A stretch of 64,000 nt of DNA, from the NCBI RefSeq assembly GCF_009769385.1, contig NZ_VKAB01000011.1, positions 186,001 through 250,000 of the forward strand, written 5' to 3'. Positions 7,813 through 15,696 of this stretch are shown here, piece by piece (position 1 is the stretch's first letter; each line of letters opens with the position of its first letter). The notes below the pieces were generated by a model, which searched no databases, was not told where the DNA came from, and worked only from the letters and a program-made list of their open reading frames with translations. Source of the DNA: Saccharothrix deserti (GTDB lineage: Bacteria > Actinomycetota > Actinomycetes > Mycobacteriales > Pseudonocardiaceae). The translations under genes were made by a program, and so were the position numbers.

Positions 7813-8676
7813 ATGCTCCGGGACGTGCCGCCGACTTCCGACGAGGACGCCTTCTACCACGCGTGCGAGCAGTCGGACACCACGCTGCTGGACGAGCTCT
7901 ACCAGCCGGGTTTCGAACGCGTGGTCAACCACAAGCTGGACTTCGAGGACATCGCCGGCCTGCGCTGGTTCCTGGACCACGGCGTGGACGTGAATGCCGA
8001 GTTCTGTCTGCACCACGCCATCGGCCGCGCCCGGAGCACCGAGGTCCTCAGTGCCTTGATCGCAGCCGGCGCAGACGTGAACCTCCCGTGGGGCCGCTGG
8101 GACGTCGGCCGCCGACCGCTGGCACTGGCCGCTCGGTGCGGACACCTGGCCGCGTACTCACTCCTGCTGTCGCACGGCGCCGAAGCGTCCCTGGACCCGG
8201 TGGACGAGGCAGTGCTGGCCGTGGCCCGAGGAGAATCGGTCTCCCTACCGCGCTCCGCAGCCCCAGTCCTGGGTACACCCGCCGGCGACGACTACGGCTG
8301 GATCCTGGGCCAGTTCGCGGCTCTGGGCAGGACGGACGTAGTAGCCGCCCTCCTCGACGCCGGCATGGCCGTGGACACCCGAGGCTGGAGCAACTTCACC
8401 CCGCTGGACCAGGCCGCGATGAACGGCCGAGTAGAGGTGGTGCGCCTCCTCGTGGCACGCGGCGCGGACCTCACGGACAAGGCCTTCGACAAGGACGGCC
8501 CAACCCCGCTCGACTGCGCACTGTGGGGCGTGCGGAACAACCGGACGCCGGACGGCGACTACCCGGGAACAGTCGCGGCTCTAGTCGCGGCAGACGCGCC
8601 GACCAGGCACAATGGACCGACAGGCGACGCGGGAGTGGACGCGGCGATGGCCGAAAAGATCACTCCAACGAGCTAA
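7813..8676 (+). CDS. Ankyrin-repeat protein
   Basis: 287 residues built from ankyrin-type helical pairs: HHAIGRARSTEVLSALIAAGADVN, ALAARCGHLAAYSLLLSHGA, LGRTDVVAALLDAGMAVDTR, TPLDQAAMNGRVEVVRLLVA and TPLDCALWGVRNN. No signal peptide, membrane segment or enzymatic domain is seen, so it is probably a soluble protein-binding scaffold. The ATG at 7813 has GGGGTG close upstream; an in-frame GTG at 7825 is a weaker alternative. Nearby genes give no clue to its partner. Confidence 0.85.
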   Translation: MLRDVPPTSDEDAFYHACEQSDTTLLDELYQPGFERVVNHKLDFEDIAGLRWFLDHGVDVNAEFCLHHAIGRARSTEVLSALIAAGADVNLPWGRWDVGRRPLALAARCGHLAAYSLLLSHGAEASLDPVDEAVLAVARGESVSLPRSAAPVLGTPAGDDYGWILGQFAALGRTDVVAALLDAGMAVDTRGWSNFTPLDQAAMNGRVEVVRLLVARGADLTDKAFDKDGPTPLDCALWGVRNNRTPDGDYPGTVAALVAADAPTRHNGPTGDAGVDAAMAEKITPTS

Positions 8677-8689
8677 CGAAGCGTCAATG

Positions 8690-9330
8690 GGAAACTTTCA
8701 GCGCACCATTGACGTTGCCGGGAAAGAAGGAGGCAGCGGCGCGGCAGGCGAACCAGGCGGTCGCTTCGTCGCAGTAGGTGCGGATTTTGAGGCAGCCGTG
8801 GAGGATGCCGACGAGCCGTTGGCCGCGACCAGCGCGGCGGCGAAGCAGCCCCTGCGGCGGGGAAGCAGCCCCGCAGCGCGTCCCGCAGCCGCCGGGTGTG
8901 CCAGGTCCGTCCCCAGATCAGGGGCTTGTGGGTGCGGCCACGACCTCAACCGCCTCGGCCTCCGGGCTATCACCGGCGACCGGCCGCAGCTCGTGGGCGT
9001 GGGTGCGGATCATGTCGGCCAATACGTGCGCGTCGCCGGCCCTCGCTCTTGGCCCCCCGACACCCCCAACCCGTCGCGGAACCTGGCCGCCTGCAACGGG
9101 TCGACCGCCAACACCGTGTAGCCGGCCATCACCAGCGCCGCTGCCCGGGTCCCGATCGGTCGCGATCGGTCGCGGTCCCGACCGGCACCTCGACCTCATC
9201 GGGCTCGTCGGCGTCGTCACCGATCAGCCCGCCCGCGATCGCGTGCAGGGCAAGCGAGCCGGATGCACGGGCAGGCCGACCGAACCGCGAACCCGCAGCG
9301 GACGGAGACGGAAGCATAGACGAGCGTCTA
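8690..9330 (-). mobile_element. IS110-family transposase remnant
   Basis: Reading the minus strand and allowing frame changes gives IS110 transposase pieces in order: VPVGTATDR, AGYTVLAVDPLQAARFRD, DAHVLADMIRTHAHELRPVAGD followed by SPEAEAVEVVA, then HKPLIWGRTWHTRRLRDALR. At least two frameshifts and premature stops interrupt them. The N-terminal DEDD portion is partly present; the C-terminal serine-containing half is not recognisable. No terminal repeats were found. This explains the otherwise gene-free stretch between the ankyrin gene and the ArsR-GNAT gene. Confidence 0.75.
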
Positions 9331-9332
9331 TG
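9315..9332. promoter_or_regulatory. Palindromic operator candidate upstream of ArsR-GNAT gene
   Basis: CATAGACG-AG-CGTCTATG is a perfect 8-bp inverted repeat with a 2-base centre, 68 bases before the start codon. Size and spacing suit an ArsR/SmtB dimer site, so autoregulation is likely. Confidence 0.5.
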
Positions 9333-9400
9333 AAGTGAGTCCCATTGCATCGACCAGATTCGATTGACCACGCGGCACCGCGAGGCCAAGAATCCGCGTC

Positions 9401-10204
9401 ATGACATCCCCAGCGCTCCTCGCGGTCGACCAGGCCACCGCCTACGCCGAACGGTTCGGCTGCCTGGCCGACCCGACCAGGGTCCGGCTGCTGCACGCCG
9501 TCGCCGCCGGCGAGACCACCGTCGGCGTGCTGGCCGACGTGCTCGGTGTCACCCAGCCCACCTGCTCCCACCACCTGCGCAAACTGGCCGCCGCCGGCTT
9601 CGTCCAACTCCGCCGCGACGGCACGGCGACCCTCGCCTCGGTCGACCCGTCCGGCCGCGTCGTGCTGCCGCACGCCATCGACGCGGTGCTGGGTGCCATC
9701 CCCACCGCGCCGCTCGACCCGCCGGCGGACGTCGTCGTGCGCGCGATGGTCGACGACGACTGGGTCGACGTGCGGCGCATCTACGGTGAGGGCATCGCGA
9801 CGGGTGACGCCACGTTCGAGACCGAGACGCCGACCCGTCGCACGCTGGACGTGAAGTGGCTGCTCGACCACCGATGGGTCGCGGTGGTCGACGGGTGGGT
9901 TGCGGGGTGGGCGGCGGCTACGCCTGTGTCGCCGCGCGAGTGTTATGCGGGGGTTGCGGAGACGTCGCTGTACGTGGACGCGCGCTTTCGGGGGAGGGGT
10001 GTGGGGAAGGCGTTGCTGCACCGGCAGGTTGTGGCGGCGGATGCCGCTGGGCTGTGGACGTTGCAGGCCGTCGTGTTCCCGGAGAACCGGGCCAGCATCG
10101 CGTTGCACCGGTCGGCTGGGTTCCGGACGGTCGGGATTCGGGAGCGGATCGCGGTGCACCACGGGGTTTGGCGGGACACGATCATGTTGGAGCGTCGCGC
10201 CTGA
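9401..10204 (+). CDS. ArsR-type regulator fused to GNAT acetyltransferase
   Basis: 267 residues in two domains. Residues about 10-95 are an ArsR winged helix (RFGCLADPTRVRLLHAV, GVTQPTCSHHLRKLAAAGFV). Residues about 108-267 are a GNAT domain of the phosphinothricin/arsinothricin N-acetyltransferase kind: VRAMVDDDWVDVRRIYGEGI, GDATFETETPT, SLYVDARFRGRGVGKALLH (acetyl-CoA loop) and FPENRASIALHRSAGFRTVG. C22 lies before the helix and C54 in the recognition region, so metalloid sensing is possible, but a classical CxC pair is absent. One protein could thus sense a toxic arsenical or phosphinic amino acid, derepress itself and acetylate the toxin. GC and codon use shift between the two halves. Confidence 0.85.
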   Translation: MTSPALLAVDQATAYAERFGCLADPTRVRLLHAVAAGETTVGVLADVLGVTQPTCSHHLRKLAAAGFVQLRRDGTATLASVDPSGRVVLPHAIDAVLGAIPTAPLDPPADVVVRAMVDDDWVDVRRIYGEGIATGDATFETETPTRRTLDVKWLLDHRWVAVVDGWVAGWAAATPVSPRECYAGVAETSLYVDARFRGRGVGKALLHRQVVAADAAGLWTLQAVVFPENRASIALHRSAGFRTVGIRERIAVHHGVWRDTIMLERRA

Positions 10205-10385
10205 GGGTCGGGGCCGGTGAGGGCGAGGGTGGTTGGGGGAGGTGGCGGGGAAAGATAAAGCGGTCGCCTGGGGTGGCGGGTTCGTGCGACCGTCGGTGTT
10301 GCCTGTTCGCGGCTCGGGGCGATTGTGCGGCTGGGCTGGAGGGGCGGGGGCCGCGCGGGGGGAGTAGGGCGCGGGAGAGGGGGAT

Positions 10386-10415
10386 CACAATTGTGCAGTC
10401 CCTGCAAAGTTGCAG
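10386..10415. promoter_or_regulatory. Operator region for the TetR-MFS pair
   Basis: Two palindromes lie just before the TetR start: CACAATTGTG (10386-10395, perfect) and CTGCAA-AG-TTGCAG (10402-10415, perfect arms). Either could be the TetR dimer site; the second lies 30 bases upstream of the GTG start. Confidence 0.5.
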
Positions 10416-10445
10416 TACGTGCATGTTTGTCCTTACGCTGATCAA

Positions 10446-11108
10446 GTGACCACTCAGGCGGCCGAGGGGCTTCGCGACCGCAAGAAGCGGCAGACCCGCG
10501 CGGCTTTGAGCCACGCCGCCGTCCGCCTGGTCGCCGAGCACGGCCTCGACCACGTGACCGTCGAGGACATCAGCGCCGCCGCCGACGTCTCGCCGCGCAC
10601 CTTCTTCAACTACTTCGCCACCAAGGAAGACGCCGTCCTCGGCCCCGACCCGGACACCGGCCCCCGCGTCCGCGCCCGCGTGCTCGCCCAACCGGCGGAG
10701 CTGTCCGCCGCGGCGGCCGTGCGCGAGGCGTTGTCGGCGGAGGTCGCCGCGGTGGTGGCGGAGGACCGCGAGTTGTGGTTGCGGCGGATGTGCGTGGTGC
10801 AGCAGCACCCCGTGCTGTTGGCGAAGGTGTTCTCCGGCGGTGAAGCGGTGGAACGCGAACTGGTCGCCGGCATCGCCGAACGCGTCGGCCTGCCCGCCGA
10901 CGACACCTACCCGTTGCTGCTCGGCGCGGCGGCGGGTGCGGCGTTCCGGGTGGCCGTCGTCCGCTGGTCGAGCGTTCGGTGGTCGAGCACCGCCGCATCG
11001 CTGCAGGACCTGCTCGCCGAGGCCGTCGACATGCTCGCCGGAGGGCTGGCCGACCCGCCGTCGGCCCAGAGCCAGAGCCAGAGCCGGGCCACGAGTCCGC
11101 AGTCTTGA
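10446..11108 (+). CDS. TetR-family repressor of adjacent efflux gene
   Basis: 220 residues from a GTG. N-terminal helix-turn-helix: RDRKKRQTRAALSHAAVRLV, HGLDHVTVEDISAAADVSPR, TFFNYFATKEDAV, the standard TetR_N pattern. The C-terminal ligand-binding half is family-variable. The tail (SAQSQSQSRATSPQS) is a low-complexity Ser/Gln stretch. It lies 26 bases upstream of the DHA2-type transporter and most likely represses it in the absence of an inducing drug. Palindromes overlap its promoter. Confidence 0.9.
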   Translation: MTTQAAEGLRDRKKRQTRAALSHAAVRLVAEHGLDHVTVEDISAAADVSPRTFFNYFATKEDAVLGPDPDTGPRVRARVLAQPAELSAAAAVREALSAEVAAVVAEDRELWLRRMCVVQQHPVLLAKVFSGGEAVERELVAGIAERVGLPADDTYPLLLGAAAGAAFRVAVVRWSSVRWSSTAASLQDLLAEAVDMLAGGLADPPSAQSQSQSRATSPQS

Positions 11109-11134
11109 AACATCGTCACTACCTGGGGGATCCG

Positions 11135-12670
11135 ATGTCCACCGAAACCGGCACGACCTCGCGCCGGGACGTCATGCAAGCCATGTCCGGCCTCATGCTG
11201 GGCATGTTCATGGCCATCCTGGCCTCGACCATCGTGTCGAACGCACTGCCGCGCATCATCGCTGACCTGCACGGCTCGCAGTCCGTCTACACCTGGGTCG
11301 TCACCACCGAACTGCTGGCCATGACGGCGACCGTGCCGCTGTGGGGCAAGCTCGCCGACCTCTACAGCCGCAAACTGCTCATCCAGCTCTCCCTCGGCCT
11401 GTTCGTGGTGGGCTCGCTCATCGCGGGCTTCTCCCCGAACGTCGAGGTCCTGATCGCCAGCCGCGTCGTGCAGGGCCTCGGCGCGGGCGGCATGACCGCG
11501 TTGGCCACGATCGTGATGGCGGCGATGATCCCGCCGCGCGAGATGGGCCGTTACGCGGGCATCTTCGGCGCGGTGTTCGGCGTCGGCACGGTCGCCGGCC
11601 CGCTCATCGGTGGCGTCATGGTGGACACCTCGTGGCTGGGCTGGCGCTGGTGCTTCTTCATCGGCGTGCCGTTCACCCTCGCCTCGATCCTCCTGCTCCA
11701 GCGCACGCTGAACCTGCCGGTGGTGCGCAAGGAAGTCACGATCGACTACCTGGGCGCGGCGCTGATCGTCGGCGGCGTGTCCACGCTGCTGGTGTGGTCG
11801 ACGCTGGCCGGTCAGCAGTTCGAGTGGGCCTCGGCGTGGACCGCGCTGCTGGTGACGGTCGGCGTCGTGCTGCTGGGCCTGGCCGTGTGGGTGGAGTCGC
11901 GGGCGGCCGACCCGATCGTGCCGCTGACGATCTTCGCCAACCGCACGGTCGCGTTGACGACGCTGGCCAGCGCGCTGGTGGGTGTGGCGATGTTCGGCGG
12001 CACGGTGTTCCTGTCCCAGTACTTCCAGATCGGCCTGGGCAAGACGCCGACGCAGGCGGGCCTGATGAGCCTGCCGCTGATCTTCGGACTGCTGGTGTCG
12101 TCCACCGTGGCCGGTCAGCTGATCACCAAGTGGGGCAAGTGGAAGGTGTTCCTGGTCGCCGGCGGCGTGGTCATGGTCGGCGGGATGCTGCTGCTGGCCA
12201 CGATCGACGCGAACACGAGCGTGTTCATGGTGAGCGTGCACATGGCCGTGCTGGGTGTCGGCGTCGGTCTGCTCATGCAGAACCTGGTGCTCGCCGCGCA
12301 GAACGACGTGCCCGCCCGCGACCTCGGCGCCACCACGTCGACCCTCACGTTCTTCCGCAGCCTCGGCGGCGCGATCGGCGTGAGCGCGTTGGGCGCGGTG
12401 CTCGCGAACCGGGTGACCGCGCTGAGCGAGGAGAAGCTCGGCCCGGCGCCCGGTGGCGACTCGGGCACGGTGCCCGACCTGGCGCTGCTGCCCGAGTCGG
12501 TGCGGGTGATCGTGCGCGACATCTACGCCACGGCGACGGCCGAGCTGTTCCTGATCGGCGCGCCGATCGCGGTGCTGGCGCTGCTGGCGGTGCTGTTCAT
12601 CAAGGAGAAGCCGCTCAAGACGCTCAGCGGTGACGAGCGGCTGGCCGCGGAGATGGCGGAGAGCCACTAG
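11135..12670 (+). CDS. DHA2-family (EmrB/QacA-type) MFS drug exporter
   Basis: 511-residue, 14-span proton-coupled exporter. Motif A is visible as GKLADLYSRK after TM2, motif B/C regions as RVVQGLGAGGMTALA and GVGTVAGPLIGGVMVD, the last being the export-specific motif C. Further helices run through VFLSQYFQIGLG and the C-terminal QNLVLAAQNDVP segment typical of the DHA2 set. The start ATG follows GGGGGA. It is paired with the upstream TetR gene, a standard inducible multidrug efflux unit; the substrate cannot be read from sequence. It serves as a useful full-length reference for the shortened paralogue at 18213. Confidence 0.93.
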   Translation: MSTETGTTSRRDVMQAMSGLMLGMFMAILASTIVSNALPRIIADLHGSQSVYTWVVTTELLAMTATVPLWGKLADLYSRKLLIQLSLGLFVVGSLIAGFSPNVEVLIASRVVQGLGAGGMTALATIVMAAMIPPREMGRYAGIFGAVFGVGTVAGPLIGGVMVDTSWLGWRWCFFIGVPFTLASILLLQRTLNLPVVRKEVTIDYLGAALIVGGVSTLLVWSTLAGQQFEWASAWTALLVTVGVVLLGLAVWVESRAADPIVPLTIFANRTVALTTLASALVGVAMFGGTVFLSQYFQIGLGKTPTQAGLMSLPLIFGLLVSSTVAGQLITKWGKWKVFLVAGGVVMVGGMLLLATIDANTSVFMVSVHMAVLGVGVGLLMQNLVLAAQNDVPARDLGATTSTLTFFRSLGGAIGVSALGAVLANRVTALSEEKLGPAPGGDSGTVPDLALLPESVRVIVRDIYATATAELFLIGAPIAVLALLAVLFIKEKPLKTLSGDERLAAEMAESH

Positions 12671-13225
12671 CTCCCCGAGTCGACAGTCCGTCGCCCGACT
12701 GCGACGGAGGACGACCGCGCAGGCGTTGCGGCGCTTGCGCGGTTCGTCCGTACCGGTTTGACGGCTGACCGTGGCCGGTCGGCTGCGGCAGCCACTGCAT
12801 GCGCACCCGTCCGCGTAACGCGGTCGCGGCTCGGCACCCCCTGTGGTGACGCTGTGTTTCTACTTCGACACCCACCACACTTCAGTCAATTGACGGCTGC
12901 CGAGCAATTCAACATCAAATTGTCGCCATTGACCTGACGGTGCGGCGCAACGTGAGAACGATTCAACGGCGCGAGTGGTCGCCCATTCAACTTTCTGTCG
13001 CTAGGTCGCGTGGAATTTTCCGTCGTCTGGGTGAACCCTCGTCCGCAGTTGGCGTGGCAGACTCACAGGCGGCTCGCGAAGCCATTGCAGAAGTTGGCCA
13101 TGTTGTCCCTGGCCGACTTCCCGCTGGTACCAGGCGGGCGAATGTGCAGTCGACGCTACCCAATTTATCGAGTGGTGGCTCCTGCTTGGCCGACCGCCCA
13201 TCATCGTCAAACGAAAGGCACGATC
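12671..13225. other. Gene-free upstream region of the Q-rich protein gene
   Basis: No credible coding region on either strand. From about 12890 the DNA is distinctly less GC-rich than its surroundings and holds three exact ATTCAAC direct repeats (12907, 12961, 12985), a TTGACG at 12890-12895 and several other A+T-rich blocks. It is most likely a long regulatory region for the Q-rich/caspase genes. No promoter could be fixed with confidence. Confidence 0.5.
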
Positions 13226-14161
13226 ATGACCACCGCAACGTCCTATGCGTCGCCCGGGCAGACACAGCAGATGCGTGAGCTCGCAGACATGATGGCGCAG
13301 GGTTTCAAGGACGCGTTGCAGCAGGCCGGTGGCCCGCGCTCTCGCGACATGGGGCCGGACCAGCTCGGACAGCAGCAGCCCGGTCAGTTCGGACAGCAGC
13401 CAAGCCAGTTCGGGCAGCAGCAGCAGCAGCCCGGCCAGTTCGGGCAGCAACAGCAGCAGCCCGGCCAGTTCGGGCAGCAACAGCAGCAGCCCGGCCAGTT
13501 CGGGCAGCAGCAGCCCGGTCAGTTCGGGCAGCAACAGGGTCAGTTCGGGCAGCAGCCCGGCATGGGCTTGACCGGGCCTGACGTGCAGGAACGCTTCCTG
13601 CCGGTGCTGGCCGCGATCCTGCCGGCCGTGGTGTCCGCGGTGCCCCAGATCATCAACGGCCTCCAGACCCAGAACCGGGACATCATCACGGCGTCGCAGG
13701 ACCCGCAACAGGTCCAGCGGGACTTCCTGTCGGTGCTGAGCGCGGTGGTGCCGCAGGTCCTCCAGGCGGTTCCGTCGATCATCTCGTCGCTCCAGGGCAG
13801 CCGTGACTACCCGCAGAGCGACGAGGAGGTGTCGACCCGATTCTTCGGTCCGCTGATCGCTTCCATCGTGCCGCAACTCGTCCAGGCGGCTCCGGTCATC
13901 CTCAACGCGTTCGCACCCGGTCGGCGGGAGCTGGTCGGTGCGAGGCCGCACGACCCCCAGATCGCCCAGCGCATCCTCGGCCCGGTGCTCAGCGCGGTGG
14001 TGCCCGCGCTCACGCAGTGCGTGCCGCCGCTGATCGGGCTGTTCACCGGCCAGCGTTACGTGGAGCAGGGTCAGCAGCAGTACGGCCAGCAGCAGTACGG
14101 CCAGCAGGCCCAGCAGCAGTACGGCCAGCCGGCCCAGCAGTTCGCGCAGCAGTCAGTCTGA
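13226..14161 (+). CDS. Glutamine-rich prion-like protein with four hydrophobic repeats
   Basis: 311 residues, family not recognised. Residues 1-45 are an ordinary helical N-terminus. Residues about 46-112 are a Q/G/F low-complexity tract with repeated GQFGQQQQQP units. Residues about 118-285 contain four copies of a 45-50-residue unit centred on FLPVLAAILPAVVSAVPQI, FLSVLSAVVPQVLQAVPSI, FFGPLIASIVPQLVQAAPVI and ILGPVLSAVVPALTQCVPPL. These are amphipathic to hydrophobic helices with regularly placed prolines. A second Q/Y-rich tail (GQQQYGQQAQQQYGQ) closes the protein. There is no signal peptide. The pattern suggests an assembly-prone, membrane-active or polymer-coating protein (phasin-like behaviour is one alternative). 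It precedes a caspase gene, from which it is separated by a hairpin. Confidence 0.75.
   Translation: MTTATSYASPGQTQQMRELADMMAQGFKDALQQAGGPRSRDMGPDQLGQQQPGQFGQQPSQFGQQQQQPGQFGQQQQQPGQFGQQQQQPGQFGQQQPGQFGQQQGQFGQQPGMGLTGPDVQERFLPVLAAILPAVVSAVPQIINGLQTQNRDIITASQDPQQVQRDFLSVLSAVVPQVLQAVPSIISSLQGSRDYPQSDEEVSTRFFGPLIASIVPQLVQAAPVILNAFAPGRRELVGARPHDPQIAQRILGPVLSAVVPALTQCVPPLIGLFTGQRYVEQGQQQYGQQQYGQQAQQQYGQPAQQFAQQSV
13369..13560 (+). repeat. In-frame glutamine-codon tandem repeat
   Basis: Units of 30 bases beginning CCGGCCAGTTCGGGCAG recur at 13431, 13461 and 13491, flanked by shorter imperfect units. They encode the GQFGQQQQQP tract. Near-identity of the DNA copies, not just the protein, indicates recent slippage or recombination. 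Confidence 0.85.
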
Positions 14162-14168
14162 CCGGAAC

Positions 14169-14202
14169 GGGGTAGGGCGGCCTCGCCCGGCCGCCCTACC
14201 CC
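14169..14202 (+). terminator. Strong hairpin between Q-rich gene and caspase gene
   Basis: A perfect 14-bp stem (GGGGTAGGGCGGCC and complement) with a 6-base loop, 8 bases after the Q-rich stop and 26 bases before the caspase start, followed by a weak GACTTTGT. It could terminate most transcripts and leave limited read-through, giving much more Q-rich protein than caspase. Confidence 0.75.
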
Positions 14203-14227
14203 GACTTTGTGCCTCTAGGGAGGAAAG

Positions 14228-15538
14228 ATGGCGCAGCGCACGCTGACGCGCGGATCGCAAGGCGAGGACGTACGCCGGCTCCAGCTGGTGCTCAAGCAGG
14301 CGAACTACGATCCCGGCCAGGCCGACGGGATCTTCGGGGAACGCACCGAGAACGCGGTCACGGACTTCCAGCGCGACCACGGTCTCGAGGCGGACGGCAA
14401 GGTCGGGCCGAAGACCTGGGGCGCGTTGACCGCACTCCACCCGACCCCGGGCGCGGCACGTGGGCGCTCCCTCCACATCGGGCTGAACTTCGTGGACGAC
14501 GCGGCGTACGGGATGACGGTGCCACCGCTGCGCGGGTGCGAGAACGACGCCAGGGACATGACGGCGCTCGCCCAGGCCCAGCGCTTCGAGAGCAGGATCA
14601 TGTTGAACGGGCAGGCGACCGCGTCCAATGTCATCGAGGCGATTCGGGACGTGGCCCGGGAACTGGAATCCGGAGACTTCTTCTTCCTCACCTATTCCGG
14701 GCACGGCAGTCAGATGCGTGATGCCACCGGCGAGGAACCGGATCAGCTGGACGAAACCTGGGTGCTGTACGACCGGCAATTGCTCGACGACGAACTCTCC
14801 GCGTTGTGGGGGGAATTCAGGCCCGGTGTGCGCATCATGATGCTATCGGATTCCTGCCACAGCGGCACCGTCAGCCGGGATGTCGTATTCGCTTACAAGG
14901 CGTTCGCGGCCTCGTTCCAGGAAGCCCGCGATGTCGGGTTCTTCCTCGACACGCCGATACCGATGCTCACCACGAGAAGCGCGCCGGGGTGGGACGAGGT
15001 GGAGCAGTCGCTGCGCGAAGTGATGCCCACGGTGGTGGCCCAACTGCAGGGCGACCGAGCCGCGGAGGAGGTCCAAGCCCCCGAGGTGGACCACTACGTC
15101 GATCTGGTGCTCACCCAACTCGAGGACGACACGCGGATGATGGCCGTCAGCGAGTTCAGCGACACGGGTGCGGTCGTCCTCGACCAGTCGCCCATCACCC
15201 GCAACCTCCCGCCGGAGATCGCCCACGCCGACCAGGTCGCCCGCTGGCGCGAATACAGCGAGGTCAAGAAGGAGGTCCGGAACGCGAAACCACCGCAGGC
15301 GTCCGTGCTCCTCATCTCGGGCTGCCAGGACAACCAGCTCTCGCTCGACGGCGTGAAGAACGGGCTGTTCACCCAGCGCCTGCTGGAGACCTGGAGCAAC
15401 GGCCGGTTCAGCGGCAACTACCGGGAGCTGCACCGGCAAATAGTGGCCTCCATGCCGCCCCAGCAGACGCCGAACTACTTCTGGGACACCAACCCGCCCA
15501 GCGTCGCGTTCGAACTCCAACGTCCGTTCACGATCTAG
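14228..15538 (+). CDS. Caspase-family (C14) peptidase with N-terminal peptidoglycan-binding domain
   Basis: 436 residues. Residues about 8-68 are a PG_binding_1 domain (GSQGEDVRRLQLVLKQANYD, GIFGERTENAVTDFQ, GKVGPKTWGAL). From about 80 a caspase/metacaspase p20-like fold follows: LRGCENDARDMTALA, FFFLTYSGHGSQ with H159, and IMMLSDSCHSGT with C210, the catalytic dyad. The C-terminal half retains SVLLISGCQDNQLS, GLFTQRLLETW, typical of bacterial caspase-like proteins. No signal peptide is evident although the first domain usually binds cell wall or acts as a protein-docking module. GGGAGGA precedes the ATG. Its neighbour is the Q-rich repeat protein, a plausible substrate or partner; regulated proteolysis or cell death is inferred. 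Confidence 0.88.
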   Translation: MAQRTLTRGSQGEDVRRLQLVLKQANYDPGQADGIFGERTENAVTDFQRDHGLEADGKVGPKTWGALTALHPTPGAARGRSLHIGLNFVDDAAYGMTVPPLRGCENDARDMTALAQAQRFESRIMLNGQATASNVIEAIRDVARELESGDFFFLTYSGHGSQMRDATGEEPDQLDETWVLYDRQLLDDELSALWGEFRPGVRIMMLSDSCHSGTVSRDVVFAYKAFAASFQEARDVGFFLDTPIPMLTTRSAPGWDEVEQSLREVMPTVVAQLQGDRAAEEVQAPEVDHYVDLVLTQLEDDTRMMAVSEFSDTGAVVLDQSPITRNLPPEIAHADQVARWREYSEVKKEVRNAKPPQASVLLISGCQDNQLSLDGVKNGLFTQRLLETWSNGRFSGNYRELHRQIVASMPPQQTPNYFWDTNPPSVAFELQRPFTI

Positions 15539-15647
15539 CGCTGTGTCTCGGAACGGCGAGTCCGTGGAGCGGGGCCGGAAGCTTCAGCGGATCGGCAGGA
15601 CCGCGAAGGGGCCGTTGCGTGACGCAGCACCGGCTCCGGAGACACGG

Positions 15648-15688
15648 GTGTCGCACTTGTCCTGCATATCGCCGGACAAGTGCGACAC
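15648..15688. promoter_or_regulatory. 15-bp dyad operator ahead of TetR gene
   Basis: Perfect arms GTGTCGCACTTGTCC and its complement, separated by 11 bases (TGCATATCGCC), end 8 bases before the TetR start codon. The length suits two TetR dimers or one large site overlapping the promoter, implying tight autoregulation. A terminator for the caspase gene is a less likely reading because it lies 110 bases past that stop. Confidence 0.65.
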
Positions 15689-15696
15689 TTTCGCGC

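Noticed and set aside
10907-12667. 586-codon minus-strand frame over the MFS gene
   Set aside because: His/Arg/Gln-rich low-information sequence antisense to a clear 14-span transporter.
13226-14161. Q-rich protein as a bacterial gasdermin
   Set aside because: The caspase neighbourhood invites the idea, but the four short proline-spaced helical repeats and Q-rich tracts do not resemble the gasdermin beta-sheet pore-forming domain.
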